DNA from: Rummeliibacillus sp963792445
GTDB taxonomy: Bacteria > Bacillota > Bacilli > Bacillales_A > Planococcaceae
Reading direction: 5' to 3'
Assembly: GCA_963792445.1 (NCBI GenBank)
Contig: CAWBWO010000016.1
Coordinates: forward strand, 248,001 to 312,000
DNA: 64,000 nucleotides
The translations under genes were made by a program, and so were the position numbers. Under the pieces are notes generated by a model that worked only from the letters and a program-made list of their open reading frames with translations, searched no databases and was not told the origin of the DNA. Position 1 is the stretch's first letter. Each line of letters begins with the position of its first letter. Below, one piece after another: positions 47,251 through 55,729 of this stretch.

Positions 47251-48040
47251 ACTAGAAGGAATCAACAAAATCTTCAACGAAGCAACGCCTGATGAGAAAA
47301 TAGCGCTTGATAACATTAATCTAGATTTAAAAGCGGGAGATTTTGTTACGGTAATTGGTAGTAATGGTGCCGGAAAATCGACGATGATGAATATGATTTC
47401 CGGTGCTTTAAAGCCTGATCTTGGTCAAATTAAAATCGATGGAAAAGATGTAACACGCTTACCAGAACACAAACGTTCTCGCTATATCGGACGCGTATTT
47501 CAAGACCCAATGGCTGGTACGGCACCGACGATGACAATTGAAGAAAATCTAGCAATTGCATATTCGCGTCATCAGAAACGAACACTTCGGATTGGTGTAG
47601 ATAAAAAACGCCGTGAATTCTTCAAAGAGTCATTAGAAACATTAAATCTAAATTTAGAAAATCGCTTAAATGCAAAAGTAGGTCTACTTTCTGGTGGTGA
47701 ACGTCAAGCATTATCATTATTAATGGCCACCTTCACAAAGCCCAAAATACTCTTACTCGATGAGCACACAGCAGCACTGGATCCATCAAGAGCAGAACTA
47801 ATCACAAACCTGACAAAACAACTCGTTAAAAAAGACCAACTGACAACATTGATGGTCACACACAATATGCAACAAGCAATCGACTTAGGAAACCGTCTCA
47901 TCATGATGGATAAAGGCCAAATCATCTTAGAAGTCGAACCAACAGCCAAAAAAGACCTGAAAATCGACGACCTAATGCTTGAATTCCAACGAATTCGCGG
48001 GGAAAAGATGATATCAGACCGTACTTTACTAAGTGTTTAG
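47243..48040 (+). CDS. ABC transporter ATP-binding protein
   Basis: A 265-residue ABC ATPase. Walker A is GSNGAGKSTMMNMISG, signature LLSGGERQALSLLMA, Walker B KILLLDEHTAALDP (His follows the catalytic Glu where many have Pro, as usual in this subfamily), and H-loop VTHNMQQA. The Q-loop region GRVFQDPMAGTAPTMTIEEN is also subfamily-specific. It energises the preceding permease. The start is TTG at 47243, 9 nt after CAGGAGG, inside the last codons of the permease gene, so translation is probably coupled. Confidence 0.9.
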   Translation: MLKLEGINKIFNEATPDEKIALDNINLDLKAGDFVTVIGSNGAGKSTMMNMISGALKPDLGQIKIDGKDVTRLPEHKRSRYIGRVFQDPMAGTAPTMTIEENLAIAYSRHQKRTLRIGVDKKRREFFKESLETLNLNLENRLNAKVGLLSGGERQALSLLMATFTKPKILLLDEHTAALDPSRAELITNLTKQLVKKDQLTTLMVTHNMQQAIDLGNRLIMMDKGQIILEVEPTAKKDLKIDDLMLEFQRIRGEKMISDRTLLSV

Positions 48041-48057
48041 TTGTGAAGCACACTAAC

Positions 48058-48112
48058 AAGCGCAAAAGCAAACCTACTGTGTAGTCTTACAAGGTTTGAT
48101 TTTGCGCTTCTT
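48058..48112 (+). terminator. Intrinsic terminator of the importer operon
   Basis: AAGCGCAAAAGCAAACCT (48058-48075) pairs with AGGTTTGATTTTGCGCTT (48092-48109) with one mismatch. Confidence 0.88.
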
Positions 48113-48273
48113 TACTTTCTCCTTTTCTTGTAATAGGATGAATAATATATTTATATAAAAGATATAAAGTTATTAAATTCAAAATATAAATACGGTCCTA
48201 TCATTCAATATCCGTTATAATAGAATCAAATTGAAACAAAAACTACCTTTAGCAGTCAACGAGGAGCATATAG

Positions 48274-48777
48274 ATGAATAAATTTTTGCCGAATTTATGG
48301 ACTACGCTTTTATTGTTAATAGTGGGCTTTTTAAGTGTCGTTGGTGTCATATCCCAAATTGCCAACAACCCAGATTTACACAATTGGAATTGGCGACAGT
48401 TAGTAATGCTTATTGCTGGAATACTCGTTTATTTTATATTTTCCTTCGTAGGCTTTTACTTCTTAATTGCACGCATCAAGACTCGCGGAATCTGTTGGGA
48501 TTCAGAAGGAGTGTATGTTGACTTTAGTCATCATAAAATATATTGGTATGAAATAGAGGAAATACATCGCTTAGGTTATCCAGGAGTTGGTAAAGTCACA
48601 GTAATCTCAACTTCCTCAAAATATGAAAAAGAGATCCAACATCGACTAGATAAATTAAAGACAGCCATCACAAAAAACTCTTTTGATATTTTGTGGATGA
48701 CTGTCCAAAAGCCAAAAGCCATGCATGAACAACTCCTCCATGAATTTGAAGTATATAAAGAAAAACATGCCCAATAA
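48274..48777 (+). CDS. Hypothetical membrane protein with PH-like C-terminal region
   Basis: A 167-residue protein not recognised by name. Two membrane helices lie at residues about 8-30 (LWTTLLLLIVGFLSVVGVIS) and about 42-68 (LVMLIAGILVYFIFSFVGFY). The C-terminal 100 residues look like a small bacterial PH-like domain: ICWDSEGVYVDFSHHKIYWY followed by EIEEIHRLGYPGVGKVTVIS, a pattern of short strands before a final helix. Start ATG follows ACGAGGAG; a TATAAT lies about 55 bp upstream. Lone gene with a terminator. Function unknown. Confidence 0.65.
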   Translation: MNKFLPNLWTTLLLLIVGFLSVVGVISQIANNPDLHNWNWRQLVMLIAGILVYFIFSFVGFYFLIARIKTRGICWDSEGVYVDFSHHKIYWYEIEEIHRLGYPGVGKVTVISTSSKYEKEIQHRLDKLKTAITKNSFDILWMTVQKPKAMHEQLLHEFEVYKEKHAQ

Positions 48778-48788
48778 TTAAATAATAT

Positions 48789-48822
48789 AAAAGCCTCCAA
48801 AGATTTCTTTGGAGGCTTTTTA
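48789..48822. terminator. Bidirectional intrinsic terminator
   Basis: A perfect 15-bp stem (48789-48803 with 48806-48820; AAAAGCCTCCAAAGA) with a 2-nt spacer (loop closed by A-T pairs) and T-runs. Confidence 0.88.
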
Positions 48823-48935
48823 GTATTTAGTTGCGCGGATTCAGTGTTACAAGTTATTGATTTTATCATCCGCGGAGCATTTTAAAGATTTGCTATGATG
48901 ACTTGCTACCAAAGAGTGTAGCTTATCTCATATGC

Positions 48936-50198
48936 TTATACCAACAACGTAAACAATGCTGCATCATTATTCAATTCTTTAAATGCAAAGTTGTTATTTT
49001 TCATACGTTTAATTAGTCCTGCGTATTCTTCAGGATGTTTTAATTCGATGCCGACTAGAGCAGGGCCACTTTCTTTGTTGTTTTTCTTCGTGTATTCAAA
49101 AGTAGTAATGTCATCTTCTGGACCCAAAACTTCAGTTAGGAATTGGCGAAGAGCACCAGCACGTTGTGGGAAACTTACTAAGAAGTAGTAAAGTAATCCT
49201 TCATGAATAAGTGATTTTTCTTTGATTTCCTGCATACGGCCAATATCATTATTACCACCACTCACGACGCAGACTACACATTTTCCTTTGATTTGTTCTT
49301 TGTAATAATCTAATGCAGCTACAGAGAGCGCACCTGCAGGCTCTGCAATGATGGCATGCTTATTATATAAATCTAAAATTGTTGTACATACTTTACCTTC
49401 TGGTACTGCAATGATATCATCAACATATTTTTTAGAAATCTCGAATGTTTTTTGACCGACACATTGAACAGCAGCACCATCTACGAATTTATCAATGTAA
49501 GGTAATTCAACTGGATGATCTTGAGCTAGTGCTTCTTTCATACTAGCAGCACCAGCAGGTTCAACGCCGATAATAGAAGATTGTGGGGAAACGTTTTTCA
49601 CATATGTCGAAATCCCAGAAATTAATCCGCCTCCGCCAATACTTGCGAAAACGTAGTCCACTGGCTCTTCAATATCGTTCATAATTTCTACAGCTAATGT
49701 GCCTTGTCCTGCGATGATATCAGGATCATCGAATGGATGGATGAAAATATGGCCTTCCGCATTTGAGAATTCGATTGCACTTTTTGCGGATGCATCGAAA
49801 GTATCTCCAGCTAAAATAATTTCGACAAATTCACGACCAAACATACGAACTTGGTCAATTTTTTGTTTTGGTGTTGTTGTAGGCATGAAAATATGACCGC
49901 GAATGCCTAAGTGTGAACAAGAGTATGCTACACCTTGTGCATGGTTACCGGCACTAGCACAAACAACGCCTTTTTCACGAGCAGCATCTTCAATGGTTTT
50001 AATTTTATAGTAAGCGCCACGTAATTTAAAAGAACGAACATTTTGTAAGTCTTCACGTTTTAAGTAAACACTACACTCATATTTTTCGGATAAATAATCA
50101 TTTTTTTGTAAAGGTGTGTGTACGACGACGTCTTTTAAAAGTTGATAGGCGATCAGTACATTTTCCACCTGAACAGTATTTTCCTCTTTCACTGTCAT
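48936..50198 (-). CDS. ilvA: Threonine ammonia-lyase (threonine deaminase)
   Basis: A 420-residue fold-type II PLP enzyme. The cofactor lysine is K58 in SFKLRGAY; SAGNHAQGVAY and the glycine-rich phosphate loop SIGGGGLISG follow; the C-terminal 80 residues form one ACT-like regulatory domain (LVSFPQRAGALRQFLTEVLG, then FEYTKKNNKESGPALVGIEL). One such domain is typical of the Bacillus-type biosynthetic IlvA (422 residues), which makes 2-oxobutyrate for isoleucine synthesis and is inhibited by isoleucine. The start ATG is 7 nt after GGAGG. No other ilv gene is near. With tdh and kbl it is the third threonine-consuming enzyme in the window. Confidence 0.92.
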   Translation of the reverse strand: MTVKEENTVQVENVLIAYQLLKDVVVHTPLQKNDYLSEKYECSVYLKREDLQNVRSFKLRGAYYKIKTIEDAAREKGVVCASAGNHAQGVAYSCSHLGIRGHIFMPTTTPKQKIDQVRMFGREFVEIILAGDTFDASAKSAIEFSNAEGHIFIHPFDDPDIIAGQGTLAVEIMNDIEEPVDYVFASIGGGGLISGISTYVKNVSPQSSIIGVEPAGAASMKEALAQDHPVELPYIDKFVDGAAVQCVGQKTFEISKKYVDDIIAVPEGKVCTTILDLYNKHAIIAEPAGALSVAALDYYKEQIKGKCVVCVVSGGNNDIGRMQEIKEKSLIHEGLLYYFLVSFPQRAGALRQFLTEVLGPEDDITTFEYTKKNNKESGPALVGIELKHPEEYAGLIKRMKNNNFAFKELNNDAALFTLLV

Positions 50199-50420
50199 AT
50201 TAAAACCTCCGCTTTCTGAAAAAAATAATAATTTAATTTATTATAGCGCTAAAATTGCGAAATTTTAAGTTAATTCTAACTTTTTATCAAATTTTAAATA
50301 TTAAATATTCGAGAATGCTAGAGCGAATACCAAAATTCTCATTTCAAATGATAAAGAAAGATTGTTTAATGCTGTTTCAGTTATAATAGAGGGAACATAG
50401 TAAAGAAAGGTTAATGCAGT

Positions 50421-52583
50421 ATGAATTTTTTTGATAAGATGCAGGAATTGACTGGCGTCTGTTTGAATGAGGTGCAGCAAAAAGCAGTGCGCTATTCTAA
50501 GGGACCATTATTATTACTTGCATCCCCAGGGTCGGGTAAAACCACTACGTTAAATATGAAAATTGGTTATTTATTATTGGTCAAAAAAGTTCCCGCGCAT
50601 AAAATTTTAGCAATCACCTTTAGTAAAGCTTCTGCCATAGATATGGCAAATCGATTTGATCAATTTTTCTCTACAATCATTGATGAAACGGTTCATTTTT
50701 CCACCATTCATAGTATTGCCTTTCAAATTGTACGTGAGTATTTCTCAATTCATCACCAAAATTTCGAAATAATTGAAGGAAATATGAATCGAAATCTTGA
50801 TAAAAAGGCGATTCTCCGGAATATTTTTATTCAGCACCGCAATACCACACCTTCCGAAGATGAGATGGACGAGCTACTTTCTTATAGTAGTTTTGTCAAA
50901 AACAAAATGGTTCCTGATGAGGAACTGGTGCAGAAAAAAACGATGATGCCAGGGATTGTTGCGATGTATAAACAATACGAAGCATATAAAGTCCAGTATC
51001 CAGGGTTAGTATTGCTAGATTTCGATGATATGTTGGCGTATTGTTATAAAGCTTTAAGTGAAGATGCTTTTTTACGAAACAAATATCAACAACGATTTGA
51101 ATATATTTTGACGGATGAAAGTCAAGATAATTCGGTGATACAGCATGAGATTGTCTTTTTGTTAGCAGCTCCACAATTTAATATTTGTGTAGTGGCGGAT
51201 GACGATCAATCTATTTTCATGTGGCGGGGTGCAGATGTAAAAAGACTTCTTGAATTTAAGAAGATTTATCCGGATGCGAAAACATTGACGATGGCTCAAA
51301 ATTATCGTTCGACGAAAGAAATTGTGGATACGGCAAATGAATTTATTAAACGCAATCGTCACAGATATCAAAAGAATATGTTTACAGAAAATGTGCAGGG
51401 TGAAAAGGTAGAAATCCATAATACAAAGCGCTATGATTTGCAGTTGAATTACGTAGTAGAAGAAATACAAAAAGCGGACAATCCATCTGAAGTGGCGATA
51501 CTATATCGTAACAATAATTCAGCTATTCTCCTTGTTAACAAACTTTATAAAGAACAAATTCATTTTTTTATGAAAGATGTTGAACTGAAGTTTTTCCATC
51601 ATTGGATTGTGGAAGATATCTTGAATATTATGAGGCTTTCTTATAATGACTCGCGTGTAGATATTTTAGAAAAGGTTTATACGAAGATTAATGCCTATAT
51701 AAAGAAAAACCAAATCGCACAATTGCAAGAAACTATAAGTAAAGAATCAGCTTTCGACCGTTTATTGACCATTATGCATGCCCCTTATCAAGAGCAAGTG
51801 TTAAAAAAGGCAAAGCAAATGATCCGTAAGCTTCAAATGCAGGAACCGTATGAAGCTATACAAACAATTCGCAAAGATTTAGGGTACGACAAATCACTAA
51901 AACGAACAGCAGAACATTTGCGGATGAATGAAGAAAACCTATTTGATATTTTAAATACGATTGAAATCATTGCAAAAGAACTCCCAACACTTGAGGCATT
52001 TGCCTATCGATTAAAAGATATTGAACAACTCATGCGTACATCGAAAAAGTATAAGGGACAAAATGTGGTGACATTATCTACATTGCACAGTGCAAAGGGA
52101 TTAGAATATGACCGGGTTTATATGATTGACTTAATTGAAGGAATTCTCCCAAATAGAGAAGATATAAAAGAATATGAAGCAGGACATATAGAAGAAATGG
52201 AAGAAGCCACACGCCTTTTCTATGTGGGCATGACACGCGCACGTCACCATCTAGAATTACTAACCTACAATTCGCGAAGTGGTGCACATGTAAAGGAATC
52301 CCGTTTTGTGCAAAACGTACGAAAAATTATCGCACCTGAGCAAGTAAGTGAACCCCTTACGAAGAAAAAAATCAAGCAACCCAAATACAAACCAATGCTT
52401 GAAAATGCCATAACAAAAGAATCAGAACTACAACTAGGAATGCAAATAGAACACCACTTATATGGTCAAGGTCAAATTACAAGCCTTGTTGCAGACTCAA
52501 TAGAAATCGATTTTGAAGCAGTAGGCAACAAAAAATTCATGCTCGACTTTTGTTTAAATCATGGATATCTAAAAAGAATATAA
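50421..52583 (+). CDS. UvrD/Rep-family DNA helicase (SF1A)
   Basis: A 720-residue superfamily 1 helicase. Motif I is LLLLASPGSGKTTTLNM (K40), motif Ia ILAITFSKASA, motif II YILTDESQDNSVIQ, motif III ADDDQSIFMWRGAD, motif IV NYRSTKEIV, motif V TLSTLHSAKGLEYDRVYMID, motif VI YVGMTRARHHLEL. The C-terminal extension (about 640-720) holds a small beta-rich segment (HLYGQGQITSLVADSIEIDF) like the Tudor-like end of PcrA. It is distinct from the essential PcrA in its DESQD box and short length. Probable role: DNA repair or replication restart. No SOS box was seen upstream. Lone gene with its own terminator. Confidence 0.88.
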   Translation: MNFFDKMQELTGVCLNEVQQKAVRYSKGPLLLLASPGSGKTTTLNMKIGYLLLVKKVPAHKILAITFSKASAIDMANRFDQFFSTIIDETVHFSTIHSIAFQIVREYFSIHHQNFEIIEGNMNRNLDKKAILRNIFIQHRNTTPSEDEMDELLSYSSFVKNKMVPDEELVQKKTMMPGIVAMYKQYEAYKVQYPGLVLLDFDDMLAYCYKALSEDAFLRNKYQQRFEYILTDESQDNSVIQHEIVFLLAAPQFNICVVADDDQSIFMWRGADVKRLLEFKKIYPDAKTLTMAQNYRSTKEIVDTANEFIKRNRHRYQKNMFTENVQGEKVEIHNTKRYDLQLNYVVEEIQKADNPSEVAILYRNNNSAILLVNKLYKEQIHFFMKDVELKFFHHWIVEDILNIMRLSYNDSRVDILEKVYTKINAYIKKNQIAQLQETISKESAFDRLLTIMHAPYQEQVLKKAKQMIRKLQMQEPYEAIQTIRKDLGYDKSLKRTAEHLRMNEENLFDILNTIEIIAKELPTLEAFAYRLKDIEQLMRTSKKYKGQNVVTLSTLHSAKGLEYDRVYMIDLIEGILPNREDIKEYEAGHIEEMEEATRLFYVGMTRARHHLELLTYNSRSGAHVKESRFVQNVRKIIAPEQVSEPLTKKKIKQPKYKPMLENAITKESELQLGMQIEHHLYGQGQITSLVADSIEIDFEAVGNKKFMLDFCLNHGYLKRI

Positions 52584-52588
52584 CGTTA

Positions 52589-52630
52589 AGCATCGATGAA
52601 AAAATAAATCTTTTTCATCGATGCTTTTTA
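52589..52630 (+). terminator. Intrinsic terminator after the helicase gene
   Basis: A perfect 16-bp stem AAGCATCGATGAAAAA with its complement (52589-52604 with 52611-52626), 6-nt loop, then T-run. Confidence 0.93.
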
Positions 52631-52799
52631 TATGGGAAGTATTTGAAAATTAACAAGTATGATTTAGCAACACTTTTACAAAAAGGTGCTAAAAAGGAAT
52701 TTGACTTGTTAATGTAGAACTAAAGGATTTAGGTATGTTCTATAACATTAACGAAAGGGATATTAAAGAATAATAATTCAAAACGGAGGAGAGTTATTC

Positions 52800-53979
52800 A
52801 TGAATGTATTAGATCAAACAAAGGTAGATTTCCAAGAAATTGTGAAGGAAGTTGTAAAGTGGAGACATTATTTACACCAACACCCAGAGTTATCTTTTCA
52901 AGAAGTGAATACATCTCAATTCGTCTATAATCAATTATCCAAATTAGATAATCTAATCATAACAAGACCAACAAAGACAAGTGTCATGGCTCGATTAATC
53001 GGTTCACAACCGGGAAAAGTTTTGGGGATTCGTGCAGATATGGATGCCCTGCCTATTCAAGAACAAACGGGCTTAGAGTTTGCATCTGAAAACCCAGGTG
53101 TCATGCATGCTTGTGGTCATGATGCACATACAGCTATTGTTTTAGGTACAGTAAAAATTTTATCGACTATGCAAGACAAGACTTAAAGGGGAAATTCGGT
53201 TTTTCTTCCAACATGCTGAAGAATTGCTACCAGGTGGCGCTAAAGAGATGGTAGAAGCTGGTGTGATGGATGGTGTGGATGTTGTGATTGGAGCACATGT
53301 AATGTCTGATACACCTGTAGGTCAAATCGGTATAGTGTATGGCCCAATGATGGCATCTCCAGATGGATTTAATTTGAAAATCCAAGGATTTGGAGGACAT
53401 GGTGCTTCTCCTCACCAAACAGTAGATAGTATAGCAATAGCAGCACAAGTCATTACAAACTTGCAGCATATCGTATCTCGTAATACTGATCCGTTAGATC
53501 AATTTGTTATTACGGTAGGTAAAATAGCTGGAGGAGATGCTGCTAATGTTATTGCAGATTCCGTAGAATTAAGTGCGACTGTTAGAAGTTTTGGTGGAGA
53601 AACAAGAGCCAAGGCAAAAGAGCGAATCGAACGTGTTATAAAAGGAGTAACAGAAGCTCATGGTGCTACTTACGAATTAGATTATATGTATGGATATGAT
53701 CCAGTCATTACAAATGATGAAATCACAAAGGTACTAGAAGATTCGGTAAGGGAACTCTATGGGGAAGAAGCAATCTCAATACAGGGACCTAGAATGTATG
53801 GAGAAGACTTCTCTGCGTTCTTAAATGAAAAACCGGGTACATTCTTTATGATTGGATCTCGAAATGAAGAAAAAGGAATCGTTTACCCACATCATCATCC
53901 AAAATTTGATGTAGATGACGATGCCCTACAATACGGCGTCAACATCTTCGTCAACGTAGCATTCAAACTACTAAAATAA
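52800..53979 (+). pseudogene. M20D family amidohydrolase (IAA/hippurate hydrolase-like), frameshifted
   Basis: Two frames together give about 392 residues of an M20D amidohydrolase. The first (ATG 52800, behind ACGGAGGAG) has WRHYLHQHPELSFQE, GIRADMDALPIQE and the metal-binding MHACGHDAHTA; the second has FFFQHAEELLPGGAKEMVEA, GFGGHGASPHQTVDSIAIAA and the late MYGEDFSAF block with the last metal ligand HHHPKFD. One extra A at 53181 (AAG-A-CTT) breaks the frame; removing it restores MQDKLKGEIRFFFQHAEE. Such enzymes remove acyl groups from N-acyl amino acids or amide bonds. Otherwise intact. Confidence 0.85.
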
Positions 53980-53991
53980 GTAACACAATCA

Positions 53992-54045
53992 AGCATTCTT
54001 TTCAGAAGGAAGTATACACCTTTTGAAAAGAATGCTATTTTTTAT
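53992..54045 (+). terminator. Intrinsic terminator after the amidohydrolase gene
   Basis: AGCATTCTTTTC (53992-54003) pairs with GAAAAGAATGCT (54025-54036), inner pairs AGAAGG-like, then ATTTTTTAT. Confidence 0.85.
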
Positions 54046-54202
54046 GATAATGAGAATCCAATTAGAAGAGAACTTATGAAATTGACTAGCGGACACTTAA
54101 GTTTACATAATTTTGGAAAAAGCAACTAAAACAGTGAAAAGTAAGTCGTCGGGAAAAGAGGGCAAACTTTTTCAGACGAATTCTTGCCTAAAATCATGAA
54201 AA

Positions 54203-54300
54203 CTATTCTTCCTTTGGCTGATAGTTCTTTAATCGGCGAGCAATATAGGATTGAGTAACCCCCAGCTTTTCTGCCACCTTCCTGAGTGATGATAAAGAGA
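54203..54300 (-). pseudogene. Remnant of a regulator C-terminal helix-turn-helix
   Basis: In the 447-bp gap 53980-54426, one minus-strand frame reads SLRKVAEKLGVTQSYIARRL then KNYQPKEE and a stop at 54203-54205. This is a convincing Fis-type or LevR-like helix-turn-helix at the end of a regulator, but upstream of it the frame turns to non-protein-like sequence and meets the bshB2 terminator, so no intact gene exists. Probably the last piece of a deleted transcription factor, perhaps of the sigma-54-dependent (RocR/PrpR-like) type. Nothing else is evident in the gap except the terminators. Confidence 0.4.
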
Positions 54301-54365
54301 GCACGAGTAGTGATAACCAACTGGCGAGTGGTGCAAAAAAAGAGCGGCAACAGTGGTGTATACTA

Positions 54366-54419
54366 CACAAAAAAGAAGAGGCGGGTCAAAAGTGAACAGC
54401 TCATTAGGTCCGCCTCTTC
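54366..54419 (-). terminator. Terminator of the yojF-bshB2 operon
   Basis: On the minus strand GAAGAGGCGG (54419-54410) pairs with CCGCCTCTTC (54384-54375) and is followed by TTTTTTGTG. Confidence 0.88.
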
Positions 54420-54426
54420 TACTATA

Positions 54427-55119
54427 TTAAAAGCTTTCTTCAAAATCCTCATGGAAGCGATAGGTATACATGCGTTCAATGGTGAACCAGTTATCCGCTT
54501 CTGTTGCGCCTTCATCTTTACGTTTAGCTTCTTCTTGTAGCATCCATCCAGTTTGCGAGATATGTGCACTCATCGAATTCCATTTAGCATCTCTTACATC
54601 GCGAATGTCATTTACGATATCTGCTTCACCTAGACGATCTAATGTGTTGTTTGCGAAGGCAAGACCATATAGACGTGGGCGATTTGCTTCTGGGATTCTA
54701 CGAACTGCTCGGACAACTGCTCTTGCTGTTGCCTCATGATCAGGGTGTACAGCAAAGTTTGGATAGAATGAGATGATTAATGAAGGATTTAGTTCATCGA
54801 TTAACTTGGTAATCATTTGAACCATATCTTCATCATCTTCAAATTCCACAGTTTTATCACGTAAACCCATCATTCGCAAATCTTTTATACCAATTGCCTC
54901 ACAGGAAGCTTTCAATTCTTCTTTACGGATCAGCGGTAGCCCTTCACGAGTTGTAAAAGGAGGATTACCAAGATTGCGGCCCATTTCGCCTAAAGTAAGG
55001 CAAGCATATGTAATTGGTGTACCTGCTTTTGCGTATTGTGCCAATGTTCCTGATACTCCGAAGGCTTCATCATCGGGGTGTGGGAACACGACAAGAATTT
55101 GACGTTCAGGTTGTAGCAT
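54427..55119 (-). CDS. bshB2: Bacillithiol biosynthesis deacetylase BshB2
   Basis: A 230-residue PIG-L/LmbE-family zinc deacetylase. The metal site is HPDDEAFG (His14, Asp17) at the N-terminus with the later HPDHEATARAVVRAV. Surrounding text (TYACLTLGEMGRNLGNPPFT, FYPNFAVHPDHE) follows Bacillus YojG/BshB2. It removes acetate from GlcNAc-malate to give GlcN-malate in bacillithiol synthesis, the main low-molecular-weight thiol of these bacteria. The other bsh genes are elsewhere. It lies 16 bp behind yojF and has a strong terminator. Confidence 0.92.
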   Translation of the reverse strand: MLQPERQILVVFPHPDDEAFGVSGTLAQYAKAGTPITYACLTLGEMGRNLGNPPFTTREGLPLIRKEELKASCEAIGIKDLRMMGLRDKTVEFEDDEDMVQMITKLIDELNPSLIISFYPNFAVHPDHEATARAVVRAVRRIPEANRPRLYGLAFANNTLDRLGEADIVNDIRDVRDAKWNSMSAHISQTGWMLQEEAKRKDEGATEADNWFTIERMYTYRFHEDFEESF

Positions 55120-55135
55120 TCTCTTTCAACTCCTC

Positions 55136-55489
55136 TTAATATGCAAATGGTGTTTCGCTAATTTCTAATGCAACTGCCAATTTTCCATCATAGCCATGGC
55201 CAGCCATCAGCAAACGATTTTGGTCATCTAATTCAAAATGCGTAATGCCTTGTGCATAAACCCAACCACCATTGGCTAATTTTAATCCTACGCGATGAGG
55301 TTCATCAGGTGTTACTTTGCCTAATTCATAACGTATAAGCACATTCCGTATAAAAGCACCGGCATTGAACATCTTTTCATCGAAGTGACTTGCATATGCA
55401 CCATTTGTTGTTTCTAAGTGTATATAGACATCTTTATTCGCAAAGGAATTAAGAAGTTCTTGTAACTTTTGTGTATCTACTATTTCCAT
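55136..55489 (-). CDS. yojF: YojF family protein (DUF1806)
   Basis: A 117-residue protein matching Bacillus YojF, whose gene always neighbours bshB2 as far as I know. Conserved text includes ANKDVYIHLETTNGAYASHF, AFIRNVLIRYELGK and GWVYAQGITHFELDDQNRLL. It is a small beta-rich domain of unknown function, possibly a BshB2 partner in view of the constant linkage. The start ATG follows AAAAGGAG. First gene of the yojF-bshB2 unit. Confidence 0.9.
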   Translation of the reverse strand: MEIVDTQKLQELLNSFANKDVYIHLETTNGAYASHFDEKMFNAGAFIRNVLIRYELGKVTPDEPHRVGLKLANGGWVYAQGITHFELDDQNRLLMAGHGYDGKLAVALEISETPFAY

Positions 55490-55729
55490 CTAAATGCTCC
55501 TTTTCTTGAAGATAGAATCTACTCTATAGTATAGATAATTATTTCTATAAATGCGATTGCTAAGCATTTTTCAGTTTATCATAAAGTCAAAGCGAAAGAA
55601 TATTTGCGTAAAGAGATAGTATTTCACTTCAAGTTATAACTAATTAGTAACACATTAAAAAGCTTCGTATGATTAAAAATGTTTATAATTAAAAACTCTA
55701 TGGGAATAATAGTTATTGAGGTGAAGTTG

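Noticed and set aside
50199..50420. LexA box before the UvrD-like helicase
   Set aside because: Closest word (GAATACCAAAATTC) lacks the GAAC/GTTC core.
54286..54540. Plus-strand ORF opposite bshB2 and its terminator
   Set aside because: Shadow frame without ribosome site; the minus strand holds the real gene.
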